Below, one piece after another: positions 8,311 through 17,219 of a stretch of 64,000 nucleotides of DNA (positions are counted from its first letter, which is position 1; every line of letters begins with the position of its first letter). Both the position numbers and the translations under genes were made by a program. Under the pieces are notes generated by a model. That model made no database searches. It saw nothing but the letters and a program-made list of their open reading frames with translations, and had not been told where the DNA came from. Source of the DNA: Streptomyces akebiae (GTDB taxonomy: Bacteria > Actinomycetota > Actinomycetes > Streptomycetales > Streptomycetaceae); NCBI RefSeq assembly GCF_019599145.1, contig NZ_CP080647.1, positions 4,960,001-5,024,000 of the forward strand. Direction: 5' to 3'.

Positions 8311-10278
8311 GTGCGTATGCGCACTCTTCCGGCTGCCACCGCGCTGGCAGTCCTGTTCAGCTCGGCCGCGCTCGCGGTCGCGCCGGTGGCGTCCGCCGAC
8401 ACCACCAAGCCCATCGCGCTGTCGGACTGGGCGGACGACACCGTCGTCGACGGCACCCACCAGCACGTCTTCTTCTCCGACCCGTACGGCAACCGTGTCG
8501 TCGTCGCCGACTACCGGGGCGACGTCGTCGCCACGATCGCCGGTCTGACCGGCGTGCGCGACCTCGAACTGAGCCCGGACGGGAGCACGCTGTACGCCGC
8601 GCTCCCGGACGCCGACAAGATCGTCGCCATCGACACCGAGTACTTCACGCAGCGCGCGGAGTACCCGACCGGCGAGAACAGCGAGCCCTCCCGGCTGGCC
8701 CTCGCCGACGGCAAGCTGTACTTCGGCTGGGGCCGCGACTGGGACTCCGGGCTCGGCGCGGTCGACCTGACCGCCGAGACGCCGACGGTGAGCCTGGACC
8801 TCGCGGCCGGCCACGACTGGTCCGACCCGCCGAAGCTCTACGCGGACCCCGACAACCCGGGCACCCTGCTGGCCCTCGACGACAGCATCAGCTCCGCCCC
8901 GATCGTCGTCTACGACACCACCTCCGGCACACCGGTGATCCGCGCCTCCGCCGAGAAGGGCGGCTTCTACAAGGACGCCGTCCTCACCCCGGACGGCCAG
9001 TCGGTCGTCGTGGCGGGGCCGGGCAACAACGCGCTGACCGAGTACCGGCTCTCCGACCTGGAGCAGGTGCGCACCTACCCGGTGCCCTCCGAGCCGCAGA
9101 CGGTCTCGGTGGCCCCGGACGGCACGGTCGCGGCCACCGTCCTCGACACCGACGACACCGGTGACACCTACGTCTTCAGCGGCGGCGCGGCCCAGCCGCC
9201 CAGCGTGCGCAACCTCTCGCACAGCTGGATGCCGTTCAACGGTCACTACCTGAGCTGGTCGCACGACGGCGCCAAGCTGTTCGTGCTGAGCGGGTCGGGC
9301 GCGAACATCGAGTTCCACGCGCTCGACGAGCCCCGCAAGTACGCCGGCACGCTCACCGTGAGCGCCCCGGCCACCGCCACCCGCGCCAAGTCGCTCACGG
9401 TCTCCGGCAAGCTCACCTCGGGCCTCGCGCTGCCCGCCGGCACCCCGCTCACGGTCACCCGTACCGACATGGAGTCCCCGAAGGGCAAGTCGCTCGGCAC
9501 CAAGACGCTGGGCACCGGCGGCAAGTTCTCCTTCACGGACACCCCGCCGGCCGGCGGCAAGGTCACCTACAAGGTGTCGTACGCGGGCGACGCACAGCAC
9601 ACCGCCGCGTCCGCCTCCGACACCGTCGAGGTCTCCCGGGCGACGCCGACGCTGACGCTGGACAAGAACCGCAAGACGTACGCGTACGGCGCGGACGTGA
9701 AGTTCACCGCGCACCTCGGCACGACCTACAAGAACCGCAAGGTCGAGATCTGGGCCGACCCCTACGGCTCGGACAGGCCGAACAAGCTGGTGAAGTCGGG
9801 GACGGTCAACTCGAACGGCAACCTGTCGGTCACCGTCGACCTCAAGCGGGACACCAAGCTCTCGGTGAAGTTCGCGGGCGACGCGCGCTACAAGGCGAAG
9901 ACGGTCACCAACACCGTCTACACCAAGGTCGCCATCTCGTCGTCGATCTCGGGCCACTACAAGACCCGGACGGCCTGGGGCCAGAAGTACCACTACATCC
10001 ACAAGTCCAAGGACCCGGTCCTGAAGACCACGATGTCGTACTACCCGGAGCGCAAGCAGCGGCTCCAGCTGCAGTTCCACTACGACGGCGCCTGGCGGGA
10101 CTGGGGCACCGACTACTTCCCCCTCGGCACGGCGGGCAAGTCCGACGTGACCCTCACCGGCACGCCCACCACCAACGTCCGCCTCCGCTTCCGCTCGGAG
10201 TACCACGACACGACATCCGGCGACAACGTCAACACCACGACGTACGGGGCCTGGAAGTACTTCATCTACACCAGCTAG
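8311..10278 (+). CDS. Secreted beta-propeller (YncE-like) and Ig-like repeat protein
   Basis: 655 residues. GTG 8311 and ATG 8317 are both possible starts; neither changes the signal peptide (residues 1-~29, ending VASA-DTT). Residues ~35-345 show repeated propeller-type strands (LELSPDGSTLYAALPDADKI, AVLTPDGQSVVVAGPGNNAL). Residues ~350-545 contain Ig-like domains with the pattern YAGDAQHTAASAS and FAGDARYKAKTVTNTV, as in bacterial Ig-like domain 3. The C-terminal ~110 residues are Tyr/Lys-rich. It is exported and probably wall-associated or extracellular; no catalytic motif was found. It is transcribed alone and followed by two hairpins. Confidence 0.85.
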   Translation: MRMRTLPAATALAVLFSSAALAVAPVASADTTKPIALSDWADDTVVDGTHQHVFFSDPYGNRVVVADYRGDVVATIAGLTGVRDLELSPDGSTLYAALPDADKIVAIDTEYFTQRAEYPTGENSEPSRLALADGKLYFGWGRDWDSGLGAVDLTAETPTVSLDLAAGHDWSDPPKLYADPDNPGTLLALDDSISSAPIVVYDTTSGTPVIRASAEKGGFYKDAVLTPDGQSVVVAGPGNNALTEYRLSDLEQVRTYPVPSEPQTVSVAPDGTVAATVLDTDDTGDTYVFSGGAAQPPSVRNLSHSWMPFNGHYLSWSHDGAKLFVLSGSGANIEFHALDEPRKYAGTLTVSAPATATRAKSLTVSGKLTSGLALPAGTPLTVTRTDMESPKGKSLGTKTLGTGGKFSFTDTPPAGGKVTYKVSYAGDAQHTAASASDTVEVSRATPTLTLDKNRKTYAYGADVKFTAHLGTTYKNRKVEIWADPYGSDRPNKLVKSGTVNSNGNLSVTVDLKRDTKLSVKFAGDARYKAKTVTNTVYTKVAISSSISGHYKTRTAWGQKYHYIHKSKDPVLKTTMSYYPERKQRLQLQFHYDGAWRDWGTDYFPLGTAGKSDVTLTGTPTTNVRLRFRSEYHDTTSGDNVNTTTYGAWKYFIYTS

Positions 10279-10288
10279 CACGCGGGGT

Positions 10289-10357
10289 CGCCCCCGGCCG
10301 GGGGCGATCTCCACACCCGGTGGCCCGCGACGTCCGACGCCGCGGGCCACCGGTGTG
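10289..10357 (+). terminator. Double terminator hairpin
   Basis: The palindrome GCCCCCGGCCGGGGGC lies within 10289-10306, immediately after the propeller gene stop. A second, larger hairpin pairs 10312-10329 with 10340-10357 (CGGTGGCCCGCG with CGCGGGCCACCG) with one bulge. Together they should isolate the two-component operon that follows. Confidence 0.75.
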
Positions 10358-10479
10358 TCACGACGGCGGACGTACCGGCGGCGCGCGCCGCCGGCGAGTC
10401 GTGGGGAACGAGCGGTTCCGTATGGTCCCGAAAGAACTCTCCCTTACCTGCGGGTACGTGTGACGATACGACCCTGTTC

Positions 10480-10499
10480 GAACTTGAGACCTCAACTTG
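10480..10499. promoter_or_regulatory. Candidate response-regulator operator GAACTTGAGACCTCAACTTG
   Basis: An A/T-containing element 27-46 bp upstream of the response-regulator ATG contains the inverted repeat TTGAG-AC-CTCAA. Its left part, GAACTTGAGA, recurs exactly upstream of the DUF4956-VTC operon at 41438-41447. OmpR-type regulators usually bind repeated half-sites and often their own promoter. The link is inference from identity and position. Confidence 0.45.
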
Positions 10500-10525
10500 G
10501 GGTCACGGTCGCAAAGGAACAGGAC

Positions 10526-11251
10526 ATGACCACGCCTGTGCCCGCCGCCTCTTCAACAGTCCCGCCCGCCGGTTCGGCGGGGCGACTGCTCGTCGTGGAC
10601 GACGAGGAGGGGATCCGCTCCATGCTCACCATGGCGTTGGAGTTCCTCGGCCATCAGGTGACCGCCGCCGCGACGGGACGCCAGGCGCTGCAGGCCGTCA
10701 CCCGGTACGACCCCGACCTGATCCTCCTCGACGTCAACCTCCCCGACCTGAACGGTTTCGAGGTCTGCCGGACCCTGCGCGACCGGGGCAACGCGGTGCC
10801 CGTGCTGTTCCTCACCGGCCTCGGCGGCGTCGACGACCGGGTGCGCGGCCTGGACATGGGCGGGGACGACTTCGTGACGAAACCGTTCGAGCTGAAGGAG
10901 GTCGCCGCCCGCGTCCGCGCCCTGCTGCGCCGGGCCGGTGGCGGCCACCCCGACCGCAACCGCCTCCGCGCCGGCGCGGTCCAGCTCGACGCCGACGCCC
11001 ACCAGGTCTGGGCCGACGGCCGCCCCGTCGACCTCACCACCACCGAGTTCGCCCTCCTGCGCTACCTCATGGAGAACCCCGGCCGCGTCCTGTCCCGGCG
11101 GCAGATCCAGGAACGCGTCTGGAACCACCGCGACGAGGGCTCCGGTGTCGTGGACACGTACATCTACTACCTGCGCCGCAAACTGGGCGAGCCGGGCCAG
11201 TCCCTCATACGAACGGTCAGAGGAGTGGGCTACCAACTGTGCGCCAACTGA
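10526..11251 (+). CDS. OmpR/PhoB-family two-component response regulator
   Basis: 241 residues from ATG 10526, preceded by AAAGGAA. The receiver domain (residues ~20-135) has the acidic pair VVDDEE, the phospho-acceptor Asp at ~69 (LILLDVNLPDL), the switch Thr in LFLTGLG and the conserved Lys in FVTKPFE. The C-terminal winged helix (~150-238) ends with SGVVDTYIYYLRRKLGEPGQ and TVRGVGYQL, as in OmpR/PhoB. It overlaps the kinase start by 13 nt, so the two are co-translated. The target genes are not defined by sequence; the shared upstream motif suggests autoregulation and control of the VTC operon at 38.1-41.4 kb. Confidence 0.96.
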   Translation: MTTPVPAASSTVPPAGSAGRLLVVDDEEGIRSMLTMALEFLGHQVTAAATGRQALQAVTRYDPDLILLDVNLPDLNGFEVCRTLRDRGNAVPVLFLTGLGGVDDRVRGLDMGGDDFVTKPFELKEVAARVRALLRRAGGGHPDRNRLRAGAVQLDADAHQVWADGRPVDLTTTEFALLRYLMENPGRVLSRRQIQERVWNHRDEGSGVVDTYIYYLRRKLGEPGQSLIRTVRGVGYQLCAN

Positions 11252-12666
11252 ACGACTTCAGTGGGTTCACCGGGCTGGGGGAGAACATCCGGGCGGTCGG
11301 GCTGCTCGCGTCGGACGACACGCGCTCCCGCCCCCTTCCCGGGCGTCCCCTGCCTCCTGTCGAGCAGCCGATCCGCCCCCACCGCACCGGCCGACGCACC
11401 GTCGGCTTCTGGCTGATCGCCACCATCGCCACGCTGGGCGCCGTCGCCGCACTCTCCGCCCACACCCTCGCCCACCACCTCACGGCCCGCACCGACCGGG
11501 AGATCACGAGAGCCAGCGGCTTCGACGGCGCGGTCGCCTTCGGCGGCCCCGGGAGGCAGGGGGCCGCTCCGGACGCATCGGCGACGTCAACGGCGTCCTC
11601 CCCTTCGGTCATCTTCCCGGTCCCGCCCCTCGACGAGAACGGTCTCGTCCTCGTCCTCGACGAGAAGGGCAGGGTCGTCGAGCGTCATCCCGGGTCCGCC
11701 GGCCTGCCCGCGTTCCCGGCGCTCACGCCCGCCCGGCTGAAGGCCTACGCGGCCCGGTCCTCACCCTCGGCGTTCGGGGAGAGCTACCGCGCGAAGGTGG
11801 TGCGCACGACGGGGACCGGCCGGAATCACGAGGGCGGCTACGTCGTCACCGCCAGATCCACCGCCGACGACCGGAAGGCGGTCGCCCACCTGCTCCAGGT
11901 CGAGACGGCCGCCGCGCTCCCCCTCCTGGCCACCGTCCTGCTCGGCGCCCGCCGCCTCGGTCGCCGTGAGGTCAGGGAGCGGCAGGACACCGAGCGGCGG
12001 CTGCGCGAGTTCATGGCGGCCGCCGGGCACGAACTGCGCAACCCGCTCACCACGATCTCCGGTTACGCCGAACTCGCCCGGGTCGGCGACCCCGCGTACG
12101 AACCGATGCGGCAGGAGGCGCTCGGCCGGATCACCACGGAGGTCGGCCGGATGGGCACGCTCATCGACGAGTTGGTGCTGCTGACCCGCCTGGACCTCGG
12201 CCAGCCCCTCCGCCTGACCTGCGTGGACCTGGCCCAGCTGTGCCGCGACGCGGTCTCCGCCGCCCGCGACTGCCACCCCGACCGTCCCGTACGGCTGTTG
12301 CTGGCCCCCGGCGACCACACGGTCACCGGTGACCCGTTGCGGCTGCACCAGCTGGTCGCCAACCTGCTGGCCAACGCCCGCGTGCACACGCCACCGGGAA
12401 CGACGACCACGCTGGGGCTCGGCACGGAGGACGGTCACCGGGTGATCGAGGTGCTGGACGACGGCCCCGGCATCCCCGACGAACTCCGCGCCCGGCTCTT
12501 CGACCCCTTCGTACGCGGGGACGAGACGCGGGCCGCCGGCAGCGGGCTCGGCCTCAGCATCGTGTCGGCGATCGCGACAGCCCACGGAGGCGTGGTCACG
12601 CTGCAACCGTCCGAGCCGTCGCACCGGGGGGCCTGGTTCAGAGTCCGTATCCCGGCTCCGTGGTGA
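11239..12666 (+). CDS. Two-component sensor histidine kinase
   Basis: 475 residues from GTG 11239, within the 3' end of the regulator gene. A first transmembrane helix lies at ~54-75 (VGFWLIATIATLGAVAALSA), then an extracytoplasmic region of ~140 residues and a second helix near 215-235 (AAALPLLATVLLGARRLG). The HisKA box AAAGHELRNPLTTISGYAEL places the phospho-acceptor His at ~264. HATPase motifs follow: the N box with HQLVANLLANARVHTP, the G1 box DDGPGIPDELRARLFDPF and the G2 box GSGLGLSIVSAIA. The N-terminal ~50 residues before the first helix are Pro/Arg-rich and unusual. It pairs with the regulator at 10526-11251; the signal is unknown. Confidence 0.95.
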   Translation: MRQLNDFSGFTGLGENIRAVGLLASDDTRSRPLPGRPLPPVEQPIRPHRTGRRTVGFWLIATIATLGAVAALSAHTLAHHLTARTDREITRASGFDGAVAFGGPGRQGAAPDASATSTASSPSVIFPVPPLDENGLVLVLDEKGRVVERHPGSAGLPAFPALTPARLKAYAARSSPSAFGESYRAKVVRTTGTGRNHEGGYVVTARSTADDRKAVAHLLQVETAAALPLLATVLLGARRLGRREVRERQDTERRLREFMAAAGHELRNPLTTISGYAELARVGDPAYEPMRQEALGRITTEVGRMGTLIDELVLLTRLDLGQPLRLTCVDLAQLCRDAVSAARDCHPDRPVRLLLAPGDHTVTGDPLRLHQLVANLLANARVHTPPGTTTTLGLGTEDGHRVIEVLDDGPGIPDELRARLFDPFVRGDETRAAGSGLGLSIVSAIATAHGGVVTLQPSEPSHRGAWFRVRIPAPW

Positions 12667-12984
12667 ACCGACCGGCATAGCCCAACGGTTGTGGCAGGAG
12701 GAGGACTTTGCCAACGGATGGGGAGTTTCTGATCGACCTCTGATCCGGCTCCGATCCGTTCCGGAGCGACGACCGCTTAAGTGATCATCGTGCGGTGTCC
12801 ACCGTGTGTGCACACACGGAGCGACCTCGTACAACTCCCCTCCGAGGTCGGCCCGGTACTCGCCCTGATCGACGGCTCATCGATCTACGACGAACGGAAC
12901 GACGGCTCATCGACCGGCTCGGCCTACCGGGTACGTGCCGGGCCGACCTCACAGGGCAATAGGCCCAGGGCGCTTCTGATGACC
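12667..12984. other. Structured intergenic region with nested repeats
   Basis: This 318-bp non-coding stretch separates the kinase gene from a convergent gene. A 16-bp inverted repeat with one mismatch (12844-12859 and 12935-12950, GAGGTCGGCCCGG...) encloses two direct copies of CGACGGCTCATCGA at 12870-12883 and 12900-12913. The arrangement could fold as a long stem with an internal repeated loop. No ORF with coding character was found. It may be a terminator-like structure or a small RNA; neither is proven. Confidence 0.45.
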
Positions 12985-14307
12985 CTAAGCGGGCTGCCGC
13001 CGCAGTTCGGCCAGATGCTGCCTGGCGTGCTCCAGGGCACCGGCGCGTCGTCCCGGGACCCGCTCGCGCAACTCCACGAAATCGACGCCGAGTTCATGGG
13101 CGCGCACGGTGTCCGTGATCAGTCCCCACTGATGATGCGCCCGGTCGACCGCGGCCTCGACCGCCGGGTCCCGGGCCGGCCGCCCCGCCGCCAGCCGCGC
13201 CCGCGCGACCCCCATCCAGGCCTCACAGCTGCCCGCCGGGTCGCCCGCGAACATGGCCAGATCCGCCCGCACCTCCCGCCAGTGCAACACTTCCTCCGAC
13301 CCGTCCCCGAACTCCCGCAGGGCGTCCTGCTCCCACCGAGCGGCCAGGGCGTCGGCCTCGGCATGCCGTCCCGCCCCGACGGCCACGCTGATGGCACCGT
13401 GCGGATCGACGACGGCCGCATCAGGCTCCGGGGGCGCGGGCGATCCGGCCGCCGAGGGTCCGGGAAGGGCGTTCGGCGGCACCGGGGTGGTGGGGAAGGC
13501 CGTCGCGGGGAAGGCCGTCGCGGGGGCGAGCCGCGCCGGCGTGGGTGGGCCGAGCGGCGCGGGTGGGGCCGGAGGGTGGCTTCCGGGAGCCGCGGGCCGA
13601 GCCCCCTGGGAACGGGAAGGGGAACGGGTGGGGTCGGCGGGGGCGAGGCCTCCGAGCGTGGCACCGGGCGCCGAGCCCGTCGCGTCGTAGGAGATCACCA
13701 GGTCGCCGTAACCGCCTGTCCGGGCGAGCACCTGCTCGTGCAGCACGGCCGGCTCCGGCCGCTGCCCACTGCGCAGTATCGTCGCCAACGCCTTCATGTA
13801 CCCCGGCACGGCCACCGCCCGCCGCACCCCTCCGACCGGCGGCGCGACCCGCCCGTACACACTCACCCCCGGCCCGAGCGCCAACGGCCGCCCGGCCAGT
13901 TGCTGCCACACCTCCGCGTCGGCGTGCAGATCGACGAACAGCGTCGTGGAACCGGGCGTCCGCAGCCTCAGCTCCTCCACGATCCAGTGCCAGGGGAACG
14001 CGGTGTACCGGACGGTCGCCGGCGTCGTGCGCGCCAGCGCCAGATGCACGAGCCGCTGCTTGCGGTCGAGTTGCAGCTGCCCGGCGAGATACACGGTGAG
14101 CGGACCGGGCGCCGTGGCCGCCGCGCGCAACCGCGTCAGGACGGCCTGCGGCTCCAGCGGATCGGCCAGTTCCACGACGTTCGCCGTCCCCGTGCCGGAC
14201 AGCACCTCGGGCGTGACGGCCGCCAGCACGGGAAGCACGGAGGCCGCGTCCACCAGGCATCCCTTGCCCATGGGCGAGGCCGCGAGCAGCAGCACCGTTC
14301 CGGGCAT
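12985..14307 (-). CDS. Uncharacterised two-domain protein, N-terminal caspase-fold-like and C-terminal helical
   Basis: 440 residues from ATG 14307 with GGGAGGGAAC upstream. Residues 1-~240 alternate hydrophobic strands and helices (MPGTVLLLAASPMGKGCLVD, PLTVYLAGQLQLD, TTLFVDLHADAEVWQQL). The order resembles a caspase/CHAT-type fold, but the His and Cys expected after such strands are not evident, so it would be catalytically dead; this is only a shape argument. Residues ~240-310 are a Pro/Ala-rich linker and ~315-440 are helical with TPR-like pairs (AEADALAARWEQDALREFGD). The family is not recognised. Upstream on the same strand lies the SpoIIE phosphatase gene, suggesting a shared signalling context. 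Confidence 0.7.
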   Translation of the reverse strand: MPGTVLLLAASPMGKGCLVDAASVLPVLAAVTPEVLSGTGTANVVELADPLEPQAVLTRLRAAATAPGPLTVYLAGQLQLDRKQRLVHLALARTTPATVRYTAFPWHWIVEELRLRTPGSTTLFVDLHADAEVWQQLAGRPLALGPGVSVYGRVAPPVGGVRRAVAVPGYMKALATILRSGQRPEPAVLHEQVLARTGGYGDLVISYDATGSAPGATLGGLAPADPTRSPSRSQGARPAAPGSHPPAPPAPLGPPTPARLAPATAFPATAFPTTPVPPNALPGPSAAGSPAPPEPDAAVVDPHGAISVAVGAGRHAEADALAARWEQDALREFGDGSEEVLHWREVRADLAMFAGDPAGSCEAWMGVARARLAAGRPARDPAVEAAVDRAHHQWGLITDTVRAHELGVDFVELRERVPGRRAGALEHARQHLAELRRQPA

Positions 14308-14534
14308 CGTTCCCTCCCCATCGACTCGCCGTCACCGGTCGTCGCCGGTCATCGCCGGTCATCGACACCCGCCGGCCTCCCGGCCGACTCCCCGTCGATC
14401 ACCCGCACCAGCCAGCACGGTAACCGCTGCGCGTGCAAAGGGGGAAAGGAGCAGCGCAGGAGCACGGCAGAAGCAGGGCCAGTCGCAGGGCCAGGAGCAG
14501 GACCAGGAGCGGGGTGGGCGCAGGGCGGGAGCGC
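14308..14534. other. Intergenic region with short direct repeats
   Basis: 227 bp between two minus-strand genes. Near 14335-14370 the element CGCCGGTCAT recurs in imperfect 10-bp steps. Around 14450-14520 there is a purine-rich run built on CAGG/GAGCA motifs. No coding frame or clear terminator was seen. Confidence 0.4.
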
Positions 14535-15797
14535 TCACTCCGGGGCGCTCGGCGCCCGCCGCATCGGCTCCGACGCCCGCCGCACCGCGAAGATCGTCGT
14601 GTCGTCGTCGAGGACCCCGCCGGTATGGGCGAGGACACCGTCCCGGACGAGGCGGACCAGGGACTCGGGGTCGAGGGCGGACGTACCGGCGGCGAGGGCG
14701 CGGGTGAGGTACTCGCGGAGCGGGAAGAAGACCCCGCGACCGTCACGCGCCTCCGTCACCCCGTCCGTGACCAGGAGCAACGTCTCGTCGGCGGCGAGCC
14801 GCACGGTGACCGCCCGGGGTCCCCGCGGCGCCAACTCGGCCAGCCCCAGCGGCAGTCCGTCCCGCAGGGGGAGGAAGCGCACGTTGCGGGGGGAGAGCAC
14901 CAACGGGGGTTCGTGGCCGAAGTTGACGATGCCCACGGTGAGGGTGTCGAGGCCGGTGAGGTCCGGGCCCCAGTCGGTGCGTTCGCTGCGCAGTTCGGGG
15001 AAGTCCAGCAGGACGGCGGTGGCGAAGCGTTCGGCGTCCGCGCGGCCGACGTGCGCGCAGTAGCGCACATGGCGGACCATACGGGTCTCCAACCGCTCGG
15101 CCACGGTGTCCGGTTCGGCCTCGTAGTAGGCGGCCTCGCGGAACGTGCCGAGCAGCACGGAGGCCGCCTCCACCGCCCCGAGCCCCTTGCCCTGGACGTC
15201 GCCGATGACGACGCGCGTGCCGTGGGGGCTGGGCTGGATGTCGTAGAAGTCGCCGCCGACGCGGGCCGTGCTGTCGGCGGCGAGGTAGATCTCGGCGTGG
15301 TCGAGGCCGCCGACGTCCGGCGGGAGCTGGCGCAGCAGGATACGGCGGGTGGTGTCGACGACGGCCCGCATGTGCTGCATCCGCTCCTCGCCGCGCAGCC
15401 GTACCGCGCAGGCCAGCACGGACAGGACTCCGCCGAGGGCGACGAGGATGAAGTCGGGCAGGCCGGTGCGCTCCTGGTGGGACCAGGAGCTGTCGCCCAC
15501 GGCGTACATGAACAGCGCGAGGACCGCGAACAGCGCCGTCGTCCACACCCGGCAGACCGCGGCGGCCGTGCCCGGCACGAGCACCAGCCAGGAGATGACC
15601 CGGAAGTCGCCTTCGGTGACCCAGTCGAGCACCGGTACGGCGAGCAGCACGACGAGTGGCGGCAGCCAGGCGACGTTCCGTCCGCGGATCCGCAGCGGCT
15701 GCTGCCGCACGACGGGGTCCGGCTCCCGGCGCCCGAGCGGCACCGGCATCCGCATCCGCATGTCCCACAGCGAAACACGCCCCCACGCTCCCCGCAT
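14535..15797 (-). CDS. Membrane-anchored PP2C/SpoIIE-type protein phosphatase
   Basis: 420 residues if translation starts at ATG 15797; ATG 15761 is an alternative, and upstream extension overlaps the divergent gene. The N-terminal third has three hydrophobic helices (VAWLPPLVVLLAVPVLDWVT, VISWLVLVPGTAAAVC, ALFAVLALFMYAV) plus FILVALGGVLSVLACAV. After a linker the SpoIIE domain begins with LRRQLPP-type sequence (LLRQLPPDVGGLDHAEIYLA), then the metal site GGDFYDI, VIGDVQGKGL, FATAVLLDF, FGHEPPLVL and LLLVTDGVTEARD. Such enzymes dephosphorylate anti-anti-sigma factors. No sensor domain other than the membrane region is visible. Expressed divergently from the small membrane protein at 15883. Confidence 0.92.
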   Translation of the reverse strand: MRGAWGRVSLWDMRMRMPVPLGRREPDPVVRQQPLRIRGRNVAWLPPLVVLLAVPVLDWVTEGDFRVISWLVLVPGTAAAVCRVWTTALFAVLALFMYAVGDSSWSHQERTGLPDFILVALGGVLSVLACAVRLRGEERMQHMRAVVDTTRRILLRQLPPDVGGLDHAEIYLAADSTARVGGDFYDIQPSPHGTRVVIGDVQGKGLGAVEAASVLLGTFREAAYYEAEPDTVAERLETRMVRHVRYCAHVGRADAERFATAVLLDFPELRSERTDWGPDLTGLDTLTVGIVNFGHEPPLVLSPRNVRFLPLRDGLPLGLAELAPRGPRAVTVRLAADETLLLVTDGVTEARDGRGVFFPLREYLTRALAAGTSALDPESLVRLVRDGVLAHTGGVLDDDTTIFAVRRASEPMRRAPSAPE

Positions 15798-15882
15798 CCC
15801 GACTTGCCGGCGGCCCTCCCCAGGTGTGCTCTGGTAGACGGGGCGGAGAGTGGCGGGGGAGGGAAGAGAGAGGAGTGCTCCC

Positions 15883-16377
15883 ATGGCTCAATCGGCACCA
15901 ACTCCGGGACGGCCGGCGACTCCGGGCAGGCCCTCGGTCCCGGGCCGTCCCTCGGTCCCGGGCAGGTCGGCGGGGCCGGCCACGCCCGATGTCTTCAGTG
16001 AGCGCACCCACAGGCTCACGAACCGGATCCTGCCCGTGGCCCTCGGCCTCGTCTACGGCTACTGGGCCGCGGCGATGAACCGCGACGCCGGCCCCATCAC
16101 CGGCTGGAACGTCCTCTTCGGCTTCGTGACCGCGTTCGTGTTCGCGGCGCTCTACATCGCCGTACAGGCCGTGGCACCCCGGCTGCGGCGCGAACCGCAC
16201 GCCCTCCTCTGGGGCGGCTTCGCGGGCTGCGCGTTCGGGTTCCTCTACAGTCAGGCCGCCCAGCACACCGTGCTGCGCTCGACGATCATGGCCCTCGCCG
16301 TCGCGGCGGCGGTCTTCGCGGTGGCCTTCTACCGCTACTACACCCACGAGGACGCGACGGGCCACCGCATGCGCTGA
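15883..16377 (+). CDS. Small integral membrane protein
   Basis: 164 residues from ATG 15883 with AGGAG upstream. The first ~45 residues are Pro/Gly/Arg/Ser-rich with a repeated PGRPSVPGR motif coded by a short DNA repeat. Three to four helices follow: NRILPVALGLVYGYWAAAMN, WNVLFGFVTAFVFAALYIAV, LLWGGFAGCAFGFLYSQ and IMALAVAAAVFAVAFYRYYT. The tail is short and charged. No named family is recognised. Divergent from the SpoIIE phosphatase gene with only 85 bp between starts. Confidence 0.8.
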   Translation: MAQSAPTPGRPATPGRPSVPGRPSVPGRSAGPATPDVFSERTHRLTNRILPVALGLVYGYWAAAMNRDAGPITGWNVLFGFVTAFVFAALYIAVQAVAPRLRREPHALLWGGFAGCAFGFLYSQAAQHTVLRSTIMALAVAAAVFAVAFYRYYTHEDATGHRMR

Positions 16378-16441
16378 CCGGTCAACCCCGTCCGTCCGGT
16401 GCGCCCGGTGCGCCCGGTGCGCCCGGTCCTCGCGCTCCCTC

Positions 16442-17002
16442 TCACTCCTCCTGCCATTCCCAGGTACCGGAGGCCGTGAAGGTCCACGTGAACGAGACGG
16501 ACCCGGAACCGTTCCCGTGCCCGTTCCCGTGCCCGTCCTGGCAGGGATCGCAGTCCTTCCAGCTCGGGCACGGGTCCGTGCAGTTCGGCACCGAGCGGCC
16601 GTGCGTGTCGACGTACACCGCGCTCACCCAGCCGCGGGCGTCCCCGAGCCAGTACCAGTGCGGGTCGCCGAACACCTTCTGGCCTCGGACCTCGCAGTCG
16701 ACGGCGGTGTGACTGCCGGGCGCGAGGAAGCCGACGACGCGGGAGTGCGTGGTCGGCTGTTCGCGGAGGTTGAGGTCACCGCGGGCGACGATCGTGCCCC
16801 GCACGGAGTCGTCGGAGTCCCGGTCGGCGTGGCCGGAGTGGGCCGCCGCCGTCGTCCCGAGCGCCGACACCGCGAGCACACCACCGGTGATCCCGGCCGC
16901 GACGAGGGTCCGCAGGGCCGAAGTGGCCGGGGAACACGACGACATGCACGAGGACATGCACGAGGACATGAAAGAACTCGGAGTTCGCGGATCGCTACGC
17001 AT
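16442..17002 (-). CDS. Secreted bacterial SH3-domain protein
   Basis: 186 residues from ATG 17002, with GAGGAGG eight bases upstream. The n-region holds a triple repeat (MSSC-MSSC-MSSC) made by a 12-bp DNA repeat, followed by a hydrophobic signal segment (LRTLVAAGITGGVLAVSALG) and a TAAAHS cleavage zone. Residues ~70-140 match an SH3 type 3 domain (VARGDLNLREQPTTHSRVVG, DPHWYWLGDARGWVSAVYVD). The tail has Cys pairs (CTDPCPSWKDCDPC) and an HGNGHGNG run. Such domains bind wall peptides; function here is unknown. The three in-frame Met codons inside the repeat are alternative starts. Confidence 0.85.
   Translation of the reverse strand: MRSDPRTPSSFMSSCMSSCMSSCSPATSALRTLVAAGITGGVLAVSALGTTAAAHSGHADRDSDDSVRGTIVARGDLNLREQPTTHSRVVGFLAPGSHTAVDCEVRGQKVFGDPHWYWLGDARGWVSAVYVDTHGRSVPNCTDPCPSWKDCDPCQDGHGNGHGNGSGSVSFTWTFTASGTWEWQEE
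16941..16970. repeat. 12-bp tandem repeat in a signal peptide
   Basis: GACATGCACGAG occurs at 16941-16952 and 16953-16964 and continues with GACATG to 16970. On the minus strand each unit codes for Met-Ser-Ser-Cys in the n-region of the SH3 protein, so copy-number change would lengthen or shorten the signal peptide in frame. Confidence 0.9.
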
Positions 17003-17219
17003 GCCTTGCCTCCTCGACTCCCCCTTCGCCACCCCCTGGCACTCTTTCTCCAGGTAACACCCGTTCGAGTGAGCGCTCCACCGGAGAGGACTCCACCGCC
17101 GGTCGGACGTGCCGACCCGGCAAGGCCCCCTCCCCGTTCGGCTTGTCCTGGGGGGCCATTCGCAGTCACGTGGGGCGGGAGCGCTCGCGAGGTCGTGGGC
17201 GGGGGTCTTGCCTGGAGGG

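Noticed and set aside
12781..15063. 760-codon plus-strand open frame
   Set aside because: It runs antisense through the unassigned gene and the SpoIIE phosphatase; low-complexity Arg/Gly/Pro composition.
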